Positions 38,273 to 48,212 of a DNA stretch of 64,000 nt are shown one piece after another. The stretch comes from [Clostridium] colinum (lineage in GTDB: Bacteria; Bacillota; Clostridia; Lachnospirales; CAG-274). The notes beneath the pieces are model-generated. The model saw only the letters and a list, made by a program, of their open reading frames with translations, was not told where the DNA came from and did no database searches. The first letter of the stretch is position 1, and every line of letters begins with the position of its first letter. Both the position numbers and the translations under genes were made by a program. Where the stretch lies: NCBI RefSeq assembly GCF_940677205.1, contig NZ_OW712331.1:310001-374000 (forward strand). The letters run 5' to 3'.

Positions 38273-38629
38273 TTAATCTTTTATTTTTATACCTTCAACA
38301 AATATGTTTATACAAGAAACATTCATACTTGTAGCTTCTTCTACTTTATATTTTACAGTACTTATTATAGTTTCTGCCACAGCTTTTATATTAGTACCAT
38401 ATTTTACAATAATATGTAAATCTATGATAAGTTTATTGTCTTCTATTTTAAGCTTTACACCTTTTGTAAGGCTTTCTATTTTTAAAAGCTTTACAATACC
38501 ATCTTTCATATTTTTACTTGCCATACCAACTATTCCATAACATTCTGTCGTAGCAAGCCCTGCTATTTTAGCAATAGCTTCTGGTTCTATATTAATTGTA
38601 CCTAATTCATTTTCTATATTAGCTATCAT
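38273..38629 (-). CDS. Asp23/Gls24-family protein (YloU-like)
   Basis: 118 residues of the Asp23/Gls24 family, with IAKIAGLATTECYGIVGM early and the conserved later segment VKYGTNIKAVAE. In S. aureus such proteins associate with the membrane and envelope stress. It starts the minus-strand operon running to yitT. CGGAGGT precedes the ATG. Confidence 0.9.
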   Translation of the reverse strand: MIANIENELGTINIEPEAIAKIAGLATTECYGIVGMASKNMKDGIVKLLKIESLTKGVKLKIEDNKLIIDLHIIVKYGTNIKAVAETIISTVKYKVEEATSMNVSCINIFVEGIKIKD

Positions 38630-38658
38630 ATGCTTACCTCCGTATAAAGTTTTATTAT

Positions 38659-38688
38659 ATTATACACCAAAAGGAATATATTTATCAA
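38659..38688 (-). promoter_or_regulatory. Promoter of the Asp23-FakA-like operon
   Basis: On the minus strand TTGATA (38688-38683), 18-base spacer, TATAAT (38664-38659), 29 bases upstream of the Asp23 start. Confidence 0.7.
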
Positions 38689-38774
38689 CTATTTACTTTA
38701 TTTATCTTATATATAGTTAAATTTTTACTTTATTTTTAGAAATAATTAGATTTTAAATATATTGTAGAAAATAA

Positions 38775-38803
38775 TTGTATTAACTCGATACGTATGATAT
38801 AAT
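38775..38803 (+). promoter_or_regulatory. Promoter of the repeat-containing S-layer gene
   Basis: TTGTAT (38775-38780), 17-base spacer, TATAAT (38798-38803) preceded by TATGA. The 5' untranslated region would be about 55 bases. Confidence 0.65.
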
Positions 38804-38865
38804 CTTATGAAGAATAGTTATATAAACTATTTTTTATTATTTAAGAGAAGGGAAGTTTATTTTTT

Positions 38866-40434
38866 ATGAAAAAAAATTTATATTCAAATTTTGTTAGAGC
38901 TACAGCAGTTTCTTTAACAGTAGCTTTATCAGGAACAGCTGTTTTTGCAGATACGTATGCTAACAATGCTATTTTAAAAGAAAAGTCTCAAGACAGTGTA
39001 AAGTTAATTAAAGTTGATGTAAAAAAATCTACAATTCATCTATATATAAGTAAGGGGTTAAAAGTAGATGAAGCAAATGAAAGATATGGAGACAACAGTG
39101 GATTTAGCATCATATCAAAACGAAATGGAAAAGAAGTAAATTTACCAGATAGAGTTACAGATGTTGCTATTGGCAAAATTGGTAAAGAAAGTGTAATAGC
39201 TCTTACATTAGGATTTACACCAAAAGATGGTGCGGAATACATATTAGTATATGATTCTGAAAAAGGAAAACTTGAAGATAAAAGCGGAACTGGAAATAAA
39301 TTAGAATCATTTAAAGTGAATTTAAAAACTGGAACTTTTGATGAAATAGTAGTAAAATCATCAGAAGAAGTAGAAACTAAACTCGAAAAAGAACCTGAAA
39401 AATTGCCAATGGTAGAAATAGTACCAAGTATTGAAGAAAGTACAGAAAGTACAACGGAAAGTAAACCAGTGGTAGAAATAGTACCAAGTGTAGAAGAAAG
39501 TACAGAAAGTACAACAGAAAGTAAACCAATGGTAGAAATAGTACCAAGTATTGAAGAAAGTACAGAGAGTACAACAGAAAGTAAACCAGTGGTAGAAGTA
39601 GTACCAAGTGTAGAAGAAAGTACAGAGAGTACAACAGAAAGTAAACCAGTGGTAGAAGTAGTACCAAGTGTAGAAGAAAGTACAGAAAGTAAACCAGAAA
39701 ATAAGCCAGTGGTAGAAATGGTACCAAGTGTAGAAGAAAGCACAGAGAGTACAACAGAAAGCAAGCCAATGGTAGAGGTAGTACCAAGTATTGAAGAAAG
39801 TACAGAAAGTACAACAGAAAGTAAACCAATGGTAGAAATGGTACCAAGTGTAGAAGAAGGCACAGAAAGTACAACAGAAAGTAAACCAGTGGTAGAAGAA
39901 CAAATCAGCCAAGAAATAGAAGAAGTTAAAGTAATTAATGAAGAAGAAAAATCAGAAAAAGTTGAAGATATTATTAAATTTGATGATGTTAAAGAAAGTC
40001 ATTGGGCAAATAAATCTATAAGTAAGTTAGTTAGCGTTGGTGTTATAAAAAATACAGATAGTGATAAATTTAATCCGAATGAAAGCGTAAAAAAATCAGA
40101 TTTAATAAATATTATTACAGATACTTTAGGAATAGATAAAAAAGAAGAATTAGCTTTAAATAATTTAAATGATGAAGTATTAAGAGAAGATGCTATGGTT
40201 ATAGTTGCTAAAGCTTTAGAAAGTATAAATATAGATTTAGATAAAAATACATCATCTTTAAATAATTTTAAAGATAAAGACAAAATTTCTAAAGAGTCTG
40301 TTGATTATATTTCAGCTTTAGTTAATGCAAATATAATTTGTGGTAGTAATGGGAAACTAAATGTTGAAAAAAATATAACAAAAGCAGAAGTTGCTGTTAT
40401 TATGGATAGACTTTATGATGTTGTAAACAAATAA
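38866..40434 (+). CDS. S-layer-homology protein with 20-residue tandem repeats
   Basis: 522 residues. Signal peptide of 28 residues (cleavage after AVFA), then an Ig-like/SbsA-type domain (about 43-165). Next are eight tandem 20-residue units rich in Glu, Ser, Thr, Pro and Val (about 186-345; core VPSVEESTESTTESKP), then an acidic stretch. One good SLH domain (about 369-425, FDDVKESHWANKSI) and two weaker ones run to the end. SLH domains bind secondary cell-wall polymers, so the protein is probably attached to the surface; the repeat acts as a stalk. Its ligand is unknown. Confidence 0.9.
   Translation: MKKNLYSNFVRATAVSLTVALSGTAVFADTYANNAILKEKSQDSVKLIKVDVKKSTIHLYISKGLKVDEANERYGDNSGFSIISKRNGKEVNLPDRVTDVAIGKIGKESVIALTLGFTPKDGAEYILVYDSEKGKLEDKSGTGNKLESFKVNLKTGTFDEIVVKSSEEVETKLEKEPEKLPMVEIVPSIEESTESTTESKPVVEIVPSVEESTESTTESKPMVEIVPSIEESTESTTESKPVVEVVPSVEESTESTTESKPVVEVVPSVEESTESKPENKPVVEMVPSVEESTESTTESKPMVEVVPSIEESTESTTESKPMVEMVPSVEEGTESTTESKPVVEEQISQEIEEVKVINEEEKSEKVEDIIKFDDVKESHWANKSISKLVSVGVIKNTDSDKFNPNESVKKSDLINIITDTLGIDKKEELALNNLNDEVLREDAMVIVAKALESINIDLDKNTSSLNNFKDKDKISKESVDYISALVNANIICGSNGKLNVEKNITKAEVAVIMDRLYDVVNK
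39421..39900 (+). repeat. Eight tandem 60-bp coding repeats
   Basis: Eight consecutive 60-base units in perfect register with the reading frame. Most positions are nearly identical; unit 5 (39661-39720) has a variant (AAACCAGAAAATAAG). Units alternate at the first positions between ATT and GTA codons. Such repeats change number by slippage or recombination, so stalk length may vary between strains. Confidence 0.95.
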
Positions 40435-40467
40435 ATTTAACATTTTTAAGGTTATTTAGTAATGAAT

Positions 40468-40514
40468 AATAAAAAAGATAAAGTTATTTAGTTATAGCTT
40501 TATCTTTTTTTATT
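40468..40514 (+). terminator. Terminator of the S-layer gene
   Basis: AAAAAAGATAAAG (40471-40483) pairs with CTTTATCTTTTTT (40498-40510), 14-base loop and a long T run; flanking bases extend the stem. Confidence 0.85.
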
Positions 40515-40680
40515 GTATAAAAATATAAAGCTAAATATAAATTTTATCAAATTAAAAGTTATTAAAAAATTTTTTTAATAGGATTTTTAGTTGTTTTGAA
40601 TAAAATTTCATACAATATTAAAGTTTAATAAAAAATTATAAAATACACTAATATTATTTATATAAAATATCTAAAATAAA

Positions 40681-40694
40681 TGTGAAAAATCACA
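40681..40694. promoter_or_regulatory. TGTGA-AAAA-TCACA dyad upstream of the alpha-glucoside PTS
   Basis: Inverted repeat TGTGA/TCACA with 4 bases between; a further TGTGA half-site lies at 40700. It is about 56 bases upstream of the -35 box. The likely ligand is one of the operon's RpiR-type regulators, but this is inference. The wider stretch 40515-40749 holds no gene. Confidence 0.4.
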
Positions 40695-40749
40695 ATAAAT
40701 GTGAAAAAAATAAAAATATTTCAATTTGTTTCTAAATCTATTATATATA

Positions 40750-40777
40750 TTGATTAAAATATTAAGACGCATATAAT
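40750..40777 (+). promoter_or_regulatory. Promoter of the alpha-glucoside PTS operon
   Basis: TTGATT (40750-40755), 16-base spacer, TATAAT (40772-40777); start codon 44 bases downstream. Confidence 0.6.
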
Positions 40778-40820
40778 ATTAAATAAAGATACATATGTTT
40801 TTTAGAAAGGAGTGAAAACT

Positions 40821-42389
40821 ATGTTACAGAAAATTCAAAAATTTGGTGGGGCTATGTTTACACCTGTTTTATTATTTGCTTTTGCTGGAATAGTTATAGG
40901 GCTTGGTACATTATTTACCACACAAGCAGTTATGGGGGATTTAGCATTACCAACAAGTTTTTGGTATAAATGTTGGAATGTAATTTTACAAGGTGGTTGG
41001 ACAGTTTTTAATCAATTACCATTATTATTTGTTGTAGGTCTTCCTATAGGTATGGCAAATAAACAAAATGGTAGATGTGCTATGGAAGCACTTGTTTTAT
41101 ATTTGACATTTCATTATTTTTTAAGTGCTATTTTATCTCAATGGGGAGCTAACTTTGGAGTAGATTTTTCTGCAGAAGTTGGTGGAACAAGCGGATTAAC
41201 AATGATTGCAAATATTAAAACACTTGATATGGGTATGCTTGGAGCGTTGGGTATATCTTTAGTAGTTATTTATTTACATAATAGATTTTTTGATACAAAA
41301 TTACCAGAGTGGTTAGGTACTTTTAGTGGTTCAACCTTTATATTTATGATAGGATTTGTTGTTATGCTACCATTAGCGTTAATTTCCGCAATAGTTTGGC
41401 CTAAAGTACAAGATATTATGGGGTTATTTCAAGGATTTGTAACTCAAATGGGAGCTTTTGGTATATGGATATTTGTATTTCTTGAAAGGATATTAATACC
41501 ATTTGGATTACATCATATATTATATTCACCATTTTGGTATGATAATGTTCTTGTTCCTGGAGGACTATATTCTTACTGGGCAACACAATTACCAGATATT
41601 GCAGCATCAACAGAGAGCTTAAGAAGTTTGGTGCCAGAGGCTGGATTTACATCTACTGGATTTTCTAAAATATTTGGTTGTCCTGGAGTTGCATTAGCTT
41701 TTTATTGTACAGCTAAACCAGAAAAAAAGAAAAAAGTTTTAGGATTATTAATACCTATTACTTTAACAGCAATTTTCTGTGGTGTAACAGAGCCTATTGA
41801 ATTTACATTTTTATTTATTGCACCAATGTTATTTGTAGTACACGCATTATTGGCGGCGACATTATCAACAACTATGTATTTGGCAGGTATTGTAGGAATA
41901 CATGCAGGTGGTGCAATAGAAATGGCATCTTTAAACTGGATACCTCTTATGAAAAATCATTGGAGCCAATATTTAATAATGTTATTAATCGGTTTAACAT
42001 TTACTTTTATATGGTTTGTAGTATTTAGATTTTTAATATTAAAATTTGACTTTAAAACACCAGGCCGTGAAGATGATATGGAAATAAAATTTGGGTCTAA
42101 AAAAGAATATAGAGAACAAAAAAATAAAAAAAGTAAAGATAAAAATGATGATAGAGAGTTTGTATTAGCAATTTTAGATGGATTAGGCGGTAAAGAAAAT
42201 ATAGTTGAAGTAACAAATTGTGCAACAAGGTTAAGAGTTAATGTAAAAGATGAAACAATATGTAAAGGTGATGACTATTTTAAACATATAGGTGCTCACG
42301 GTTGTTTTTGTAAGGGTAAATCTTATCAAGTTATTATAGGGTTAAATGTTGCATCTGTTAGAGAAGAATTTGAAAAATTTTTATATTGA
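40821..42389 (+). CDS. Alpha-glucoside PTS enzyme IICB (GlvC/MalX-like)
   Basis: 522 residues: a IIC channel (about 1-420) with about ten hydrophobic segments, then a IIB domain with phospho-Cys467 in EVTNCATRLRVN. There is no IIA domain, so it would borrow IIA(Glc) from another system, as GlvC-type enzymes do. It probably imports maltose or related alpha-glucosides as 6-phosphates, because a GH4 6-phospho-alpha-glucosidase lies in the same operon. I use the ATG at 40821; the GTG at 40812 overlaps AAAGGAGTG. Confidence 0.9.
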   Translation: MLQKIQKFGGAMFTPVLLFAFAGIVIGLGTLFTTQAVMGDLALPTSFWYKCWNVILQGGWTVFNQLPLLFVVGLPIGMANKQNGRCAMEALVLYLTFHYFLSAILSQWGANFGVDFSAEVGGTSGLTMIANIKTLDMGMLGALGISLVVIYLHNRFFDTKLPEWLGTFSGSTFIFMIGFVVMLPLALISAIVWPKVQDIMGLFQGFVTQMGAFGIWIFVFLERILIPFGLHHILYSPFWYDNVLVPGGLYSYWATQLPDIAASTESLRSLVPEAGFTSTGFSKIFGCPGVALAFYCTAKPEKKKKVLGLLIPITLTAIFCGVTEPIEFTFLFIAPMLFVVHALLAATLSTTMYLAGIVGIHAGGAIEMASLNWIPLMKNHWSQYLIMLLIGLTFTFIWFVVFRFLILKFDFKTPGREDDMEIKFGSKKEYREQKNKKSKDKNDDREFVLAILDGLGGKENIVEVTNCATRLRVNVKDETICKGDDYFKHIGAHGCFCKGKSYQVIIGLNVASVREEFEKFLY

Positions 42390-42406
42390 CAAAGGTTGTG
42401 ATATTT

Positions 42407-42886
42407 ATGTTAGATATTAAAAAAAATACAATAAATAGATATTTTATAATAACTAAAACTCTATTTTTGGTAAGTCCGATTTTATATTTTTTATATTTTT
42501 ATATGCTATTTAAAAATACCAATATACCTTTTTATGAAGCTATACAAACTAATCCAGTTATTACAATAATGTTTTTAATAGCAATGACTAATCCTTTTAT
42601 TGCATATATGTTATCAATAATTGAACAAAGGTTAAAGTTGGGAGATATTAAATATGTTGTTTTAAATTTATTATTATTAATTTTATCTCAAATTTTATTC
42701 CAAAACATATGGTATATACTAATATTAAGCTTTATGCTATATAAAATAATTAAAACATATAATATTAACATTTTAGACGCTTGTAAATTAAAAAATAATA
42801 ATAAAATATTTTCATTAATATATGGAAGTATTGCAATAAATATATTAGCTTGTATTTGTTTTTTTGCAAATATAAAAATAAATTAA
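42407..42886 (+). CDS. Unknown membrane protein in the alpha-glucoside operon
   Basis: I do not recognise this 159-residue protein. It has about five hydrophobic segments (near residues 14-33, 46-66, 80-98, 100-115 and 135-155) with lysine-rich ends and no enzyme motif. The ATG at 42407 fits AAAGG...GTGAT; a longer frame from a TTG at 42386 would overlap the end of the PTS gene. It lies 17 bases after the PTS gene and 19 before the GH4 gene, so it is co-transcribed. A role in uptake or signalling for alpha-glucosides is only guilt by association. Confidence 0.72.
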   Translation: MLDIKKNTINRYFIITKTLFLVSPILYFLYFYMLFKNTNIPFYEAIQTNPVITIMFLIAMTNPFIAYMLSIIEQRLKLGDIKYVVLNLLLLILSQILFQNIWYILILSFMLYKIIKTYNINILDACKLKNNNKIFSLIYGSIAINILACICFFANIKIN

Positions 42887-42893
42887 TTTTTAG

Positions 42894-44240
<1,347 letters not shown>

Positions 44241-44270
44241 ATGAGCAAATAATTATATTAAATTATATAT

Positions 44271-44309
44271 TTTTAAAAGGGTGTAGACTTTATCTACATC
44301 CTTTTAAAA
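44271..44309 (+). terminator. Terminator of the alpha-glucoside operon (GTGTAGA type)
   Basis: TTTTAAAAGGGTGTAGA (44271-44287) pairs with TCTACATCCTTTTAAAA (44293-44309), 17 pairs with one wobble, 5-base loop. It closely resembles the hairpin at 31648. The remaining bases up to 44515 hold no gene; a half-site GTGTAGACAAAG lies at 44456-44467. Confidence 0.85.
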
Positions 44310-44515
44310 ATATAAAAATTTATCTTTTTTTATTTTAAATTAAAAAGTGTATTTTATTACATAAGAGTTAAATTGAAGGTTATTTGTTATTTATTTTTAG
44401 TTTAAAACTATCTATTTTTTTAATATCTTTACTATATATAAGATAATTTAGTTTGTGTAGACAAAGTTTTATATATGTAGTAAAATTAATGTAAAATTAT
44501 AAAAGGGAGGTATTT

Positions 44516-45313
44516 ATGAGTTTTGATGAACTTGTAAATAAACATTATAATTGTTTAAATCAAAATGATTTATTTATTTTAGAATATATAAAAAATAATA
44601 AAAAAGAATGTGAAAATTTATCTATAGATGAACTTGCTTTAAAATGTAATGTATCTAGAACTACTATATTAAGATTTGCTAAAAAATTATCATTAAAAGG
44701 TTATAGCGAGCTAAAATTATATCTAAAGCTAGAAAATAAAAAAACTATAAATAGTATAGATAACATAAATTTAGTTTGTAATGCTTATGAGCAAGCTATG
44801 TTATATATAAAAAATAAAAATTGTAATGATATTTTTAAATGTATTGACAATGCTAAAAATATTTATTTAATTGGCTTTGGTATGGTACAATCTTCTATAA
44901 AAAAAGAGCTAAAGCGAATTTTTATGGCAGCAGGAAAGATATTTTATGATATAAGTGGATATAACGAGGCAGAAATGATTATAAATTTGGCAGATAGTGA
45001 TGATGTTTTTATACTTATATCTGTTTCTGGAGAAAATGAATTTATTTTAAATTGTGCTAAATATTTAAATATACGTAATATACAAACTATATCTATTACT
45101 GAATTAAAAGATAACTCTTTAGCACATATAAGTAGCTATAATTTATATATATCTTCTGTTTCTCTTTCTTCATCATTAAACAATATAGTATATAATTCAG
45201 TAGTTTCATATTTTATATTAATTGAAATTTTATTTTTAAAATATATTGAATATAAAAATATAGATAAGAGGTGTGATGGTGGGTATAGAGGAGTTAGTGA
45301 ACAAAAACTATGA
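44516..45313 (+). CDS. MurR/RpiR-family regulator, first of two
   Basis: 265 residues. N-terminal helix-turn-helix (about 1-75, with SIDELALKCNVSRTTILRFAKKL) and C-terminal SIS sugar-phosphate domain (about 105-240). AAAGGGAGG precedes the ATG. It is very like the next gene and probably arose by duplication. Its last 14 or so residues have no counterpart in the second copy; they are read through the second gene's ribosome binding site and start. Likely ligand: an alpha-glucoside phosphate or related sugar phosphate. Confidence 0.9.
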   Translation: MSFDELVNKHYNCLNQNDLFILEYIKNNKKECENLSIDELALKCNVSRTTILRFAKKLSLKGYSELKLYLKLENKKTINSIDNINLVCNAYEQAMLYIKNKNCNDIFKCIDNAKNIYLIGFGMVQSSIKKELKRIFMAAGKIFYDISGYNEAEMIINLADSDDVFILISVSGENEFILNCAKYLNIRNIQTISITELKDNSLAHISSYNLYISSVSLSSSLNNIVYNSVVSYFILIEILFLKYIEYKNIDKRCDGGYRGVSEQKL

Positions 45314-46016
45314 GAAGCTAAACCAAAATGATTTACATATATGTAATTATATATTAAACAACAGAAAAGAATGTATTAATATTAGTATACAAGAATTAGC
45401 TAAAAAATGTAGCGTTTCTCATACAAGTATATTTAGGCTTACTACAAAGCTAGGACTTAAAGGCTATAGTGAATTAAAAATATATTTAAAATGGGAAGAA
45501 GAGAAAAAAACTAAAATAAAAGAAAATGAACTAGATAAAATATATAATGATTTAATATCTTCTTTAAATATTATAAAAAATAGAGATTGTACAGATATTT
45601 TTAATTTATTAGACAATGCAAATAAAATTTATTCTTATGCAAGTGGATCTATTCAAAAAAGTGTTTGTAAATTTTTAAAAAATTCTTTCTTATTTTCAAA
45701 TAAATTATTAAATGTTATTGAAGGAAGAGAAGAAACGCAGATTGTAATTAAATTTTTACAAAAAGAAGATGTATTTTTTATAATTTCTTTATCAGGAAAT
45801 GATAAGTTTGTAAATGATTTTGCATTAAAGCTTAAAAATAAAGGTGTAAAAGTTATCTCTATTACTAAAGATGGAAATAATGAACTAGCCCAAATAAGTG
45901 ATATAAATTTATTTTTTTATACTCATTATATAAAAGACAACGTATTTTCTACATCAGCATTTTTTATGATAAGTGAAATATTAATATTTAAGTATATGCA
46001 ATATAAAGGATTATAA
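45276..46016 (+). CDS. MurR/RpiR-family regulator, second of two
   Basis: 246 residues, same domain plan as the gene before it, with near-identical start (ELVNK.Y..LNQNDL) and LGLKGYSELKIYLK after the helix-turn-helix. AGAGGTG fits the ATG at 45276; GTG at 45279 is a possible alternative. It overlaps the end of the first gene by 38 bases in another frame, so translation is probably coupled. The SIS part is more diverged than the DNA-binding part, which suggests different ligands and similar operators. Confidence 0.88.
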   Translation: MVGIEELVNKNYEKLNQNDLHICNYILNNRKECINISIQELAKKCSVSHTSIFRLTTKLGLKGYSELKIYLKWEEEKKTKIKENELDKIYNDLISSLNIIKNRDCTDIFNLLDNANKIYSYASGSIQKSVCKFLKNSFLFSNKLLNVIEGREETQIVIKFLQKEDVFFIISLSGNDKFVNDFALKLKNKGVKVISITKDGNNELAQISDINLFFYTHYIKDNVFSTSAFFMISEILIFKYMQYKGL

Positions 46017-46227
46017 CAGGGGTATGAAAAAAGTAGATTTCTTAATACAACAAAGTCTCGTCTTGTGATTATAATTTTTATATTTACATAAAAAAGAAAA
46101 AATTAGTCTAGAATATTTTGTTTTTAGTATATATTTATAATTTATTAAATTGATAAAATAAAAAAAGTAAGCATACAATAAGATTTTTTTAGTATATTTA
46201 TATAAAAAATATATAAGGAGAAAAAAT

Positions 46228-46875
46228 ATGAATTTTCTAAAAAAATCTTTTTTTATTATGCTTATTTTTATATTAGCAGGTTGTTCTAAAAATAAAGAGG
46301 ATAAAGACGATTATGTAAGTGTACAAGAGAAGTTTGTTAATATGGAGGCTTATTCTTGTAATGCTGAAGTAACATTTTATTCTAACAATGGGGAAAATAA
46401 ATATAATATAGCTCAACAAGCTAAAAATGATGGTAGATATTACATAGAGGCTACTTCTCCAGATAATGTAAAAGGAAATATAATACTTTTTGATGGTAAT
46501 ATACTTTGGCAATATAATCCGACATTAGATAGTAAAATATCAGTAGGTGATAAAGATAAAATGGCTAGAAAAGAAATTTGTCTTTTTAGTTTTTTAGAAA
46601 ATCATTTAAAAAGTAAAGATATAGCTTTAGAAACAGCTAATATAGATGACAATGTTTATTCTGTTTTGGAGGCTAAAATACCTGGGGGTAACAAATATTT
46701 TGATAGTGAAAAGCTATGGATAAACAATGAAACAAAAGCTCCAGAAAAACTTATTATATATGATACAGAAGGAAAAGAAAGAATTTTAGTTGAATATGAT
46801 AATTTTATTTATAATCCTCAAATTCAAGATAGCAAATTTGATATAGAAAATATTGCAAAACCAGAAGAAAATTAG
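46228..46875 (+). CDS. GerS-like germination lipoprotein (LolA-like fold)
   Basis: 215 residues; lipobox LAGC with Cys19. The rest fits LolA-like lipoproteins such as GerS of Clostridioides difficile and YdcC of Bacillus (FVNMEAYSCNAEVTFYSNNG; later YDTEGKERILVEYDNF). GerS is needed for cortex hydrolysis in germination and is encoded next to an alanine racemase gene in C. difficile, just as here. Ribosome binding site AAGGAG. The 210 bases before it hold no clear vegetative promoter, so a sporulation sigma factor may be used. Confidence 0.8.
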   Translation: MNFLKKSFFIMLIFILAGCSKNKEDKDDYVSVQEKFVNMEAYSCNAEVTFYSNNGENKYNIAQQAKNDGRYYIEATSPDNVKGNIILFDGNILWQYNPTLDSKISVGDKDKMARKEICLFSFLENHLKSKDIALETANIDDNVYSVLEAKIPGGNKYFDSEKLWINNETKAPEKLIIYDTEGKERILVEYDNFIYNPQIQDSKFDIENIAKPEEN

Positions 46876-46912
46876 TATTATATATTATAATAACTTTAAA
46901 AGGGGATAATAT

Positions 46913-48052
46913 ATGATAGATTATGAAAGAGTGATAGCGGAAATAAATTTGGACAATATAGCTTATAATATGTCTAATATTAGAAAAAATATAGATAAAA
47001 AAACAAAAATAATGGCAATAGTAAAAGCAGATGCTTATGGACACGGAGCAGTTGAGGTAGCAAAAACAGCACTTTATAATGGAGCAGATTGGCTAGGAGT
47101 GGCTATAATAGATGAAGCTATAGAGCTTAGAAAAAACAATATATTTGAGCCTATTTTAATTTTAGGGCACACTATGGAACACAAATTTTTACAAGTTATA
47201 AGATATAATATAACTCAAACTGTTTTTTCTTATGAAATGGCAAAAAAATTGTCGGATGAGGCAACAAAGATTAAAAAAAGTGTAGATATACATATAAAAA
47301 TAGACACTGGTATGTCTAGACTTGGATTTTTACCAACAGAAGAAAGCATAGAACAAATAATAGCTATAAAAAAATTACCATACATAAATATAACAGGTAT
47401 ATTTACACATTTTGCAACGTCAGATATGGAAGATAAATCTTTTACTAAAAATCAATTTGAAAAATATAAATATGTTGTAGATATATTAGAAAAAAGAGGA
47501 TTTGAAAATATTATAAAACATATCTCTAATAGCGGAGCTATATTAGATTTAGAAGAATATAGGCTTGATATGGTTAGAGCAGGGATAATATTATATGGTA
47601 TGTATCCATCTAATCAAGTTTTAAAAACTATAAACTTAAAACCAGCTATGAGCCTAAAAACTCATATAAGCTATGTTAAAGAAGTAGAAGAAAATGTTAG
47701 TGTTAGTTATTGTCGTACATATTTTACAAATAAAAAAACTAAAATAGCAACAATACCAGTTGGTTATGCAGATGGATATGCAAGAGCTTTAAGCAATAAA
47801 GCAAGAGTTTTTATAAACGGAGAATATGCAAATGTTATAGGAAATATTTGTATGGACCAATTTATGATAGATGTAACACATATATCTAATATAAAACAAG
47901 GAGATATAGCTATTCTTATGGGTGAAGGAATAACAGCGGAAGAAATAGCTTCTTTACAAGGCACTATAAATTATGAAATTGTATGTAATATAGGAAAAAG
48001 AGTACCTAGAGTTTATATAAAAAACAATCAATTTTTGAAAATAAAAAAATAG
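46913..48052 (+). CDS. alr: Alanine racemase
   Basis: 379 residues. The PLP lysine is K38 in MAIVKADAYGHGA, and the catalytic tyrosine region reads VSYCRTYF (about residue 265), where most family members have VSYGRTY. The enzyme makes D-alanine for peptidoglycan. Position after the GerS-like gene suggests vegetative and/or spore use. AAAGGGG precedes the ATG. Confidence 0.95.
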   Translation: MIDYERVIAEINLDNIAYNMSNIRKNIDKKTKIMAIVKADAYGHGAVEVAKTALYNGADWLGVAIIDEAIELRKNNIFEPILILGHTMEHKFLQVIRYNITQTVFSYEMAKKLSDEATKIKKSVDIHIKIDTGMSRLGFLPTEESIEQIIAIKKLPYINITGIFTHFATSDMEDKSFTKNQFEKYKYVVDILEKRGFENIIKHISNSGAILDLEEYRLDMVRAGIILYGMYPSNQVLKTINLKPAMSLKTHISYVKEVEENVSVSYCRTYFTNKKTKIATIPVGYADGYARALSNKARVFINGEYANVIGNICMDQFMIDVTHISNIKQGDIAILMGEGITAEEIASLQGTINYEIVCNIGKRVPRVYIKNNQFLKIKK

Positions 48053-48161
48053 TTTATATAAAAATACTCCCGCAAAAATATTAAATAAAAACGTAGATTA
48101 AGTATAAATATTTTTAAATATGTTCATAATAAAGATAACAAATTAGTTAGTAGGTGATATT

Positions 48162-48212
48162 ATGAATATATATATAAAGAACAAAATTAATGCGGAGTGT
48201 GAAAAAATATGA
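48162..48212 (+). CDS. 16-codon reading frame coupled to mazF
   Basis: ATG at 48162 after TAGGTGATATT, a good ribosome binding site. It encodes [16 protein letters not shown] and stops at 48210-48212, overlapping the mazF start as ATGA. It occupies the place where the MazE antitoxin gene lies in relatives but is far too short for a ribbon-helix-helix protein. It may be a remnant of mazE or a leader peptide that feeds ribosomes into mazF. Confidence 0.45.
   Translation: MNIYIKNKINAECEKI

Noticed and set aside
39421-39900. Direct repeats that could suggest a CRISPR array
   Set aside because: Units are contiguous, in frame, without unique spacers, and lie inside a secreted protein gene.
39036-39912. 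Three long open frames on the minus strand across the S-layer repeat gene
   Set aside because: They arise from the 60-bp tandem repeats, where one open unit stays open in every copy. They read as low-complexity Leu/Ser/Thr or Phe/Tyr strings and lack ribosome binding sites.
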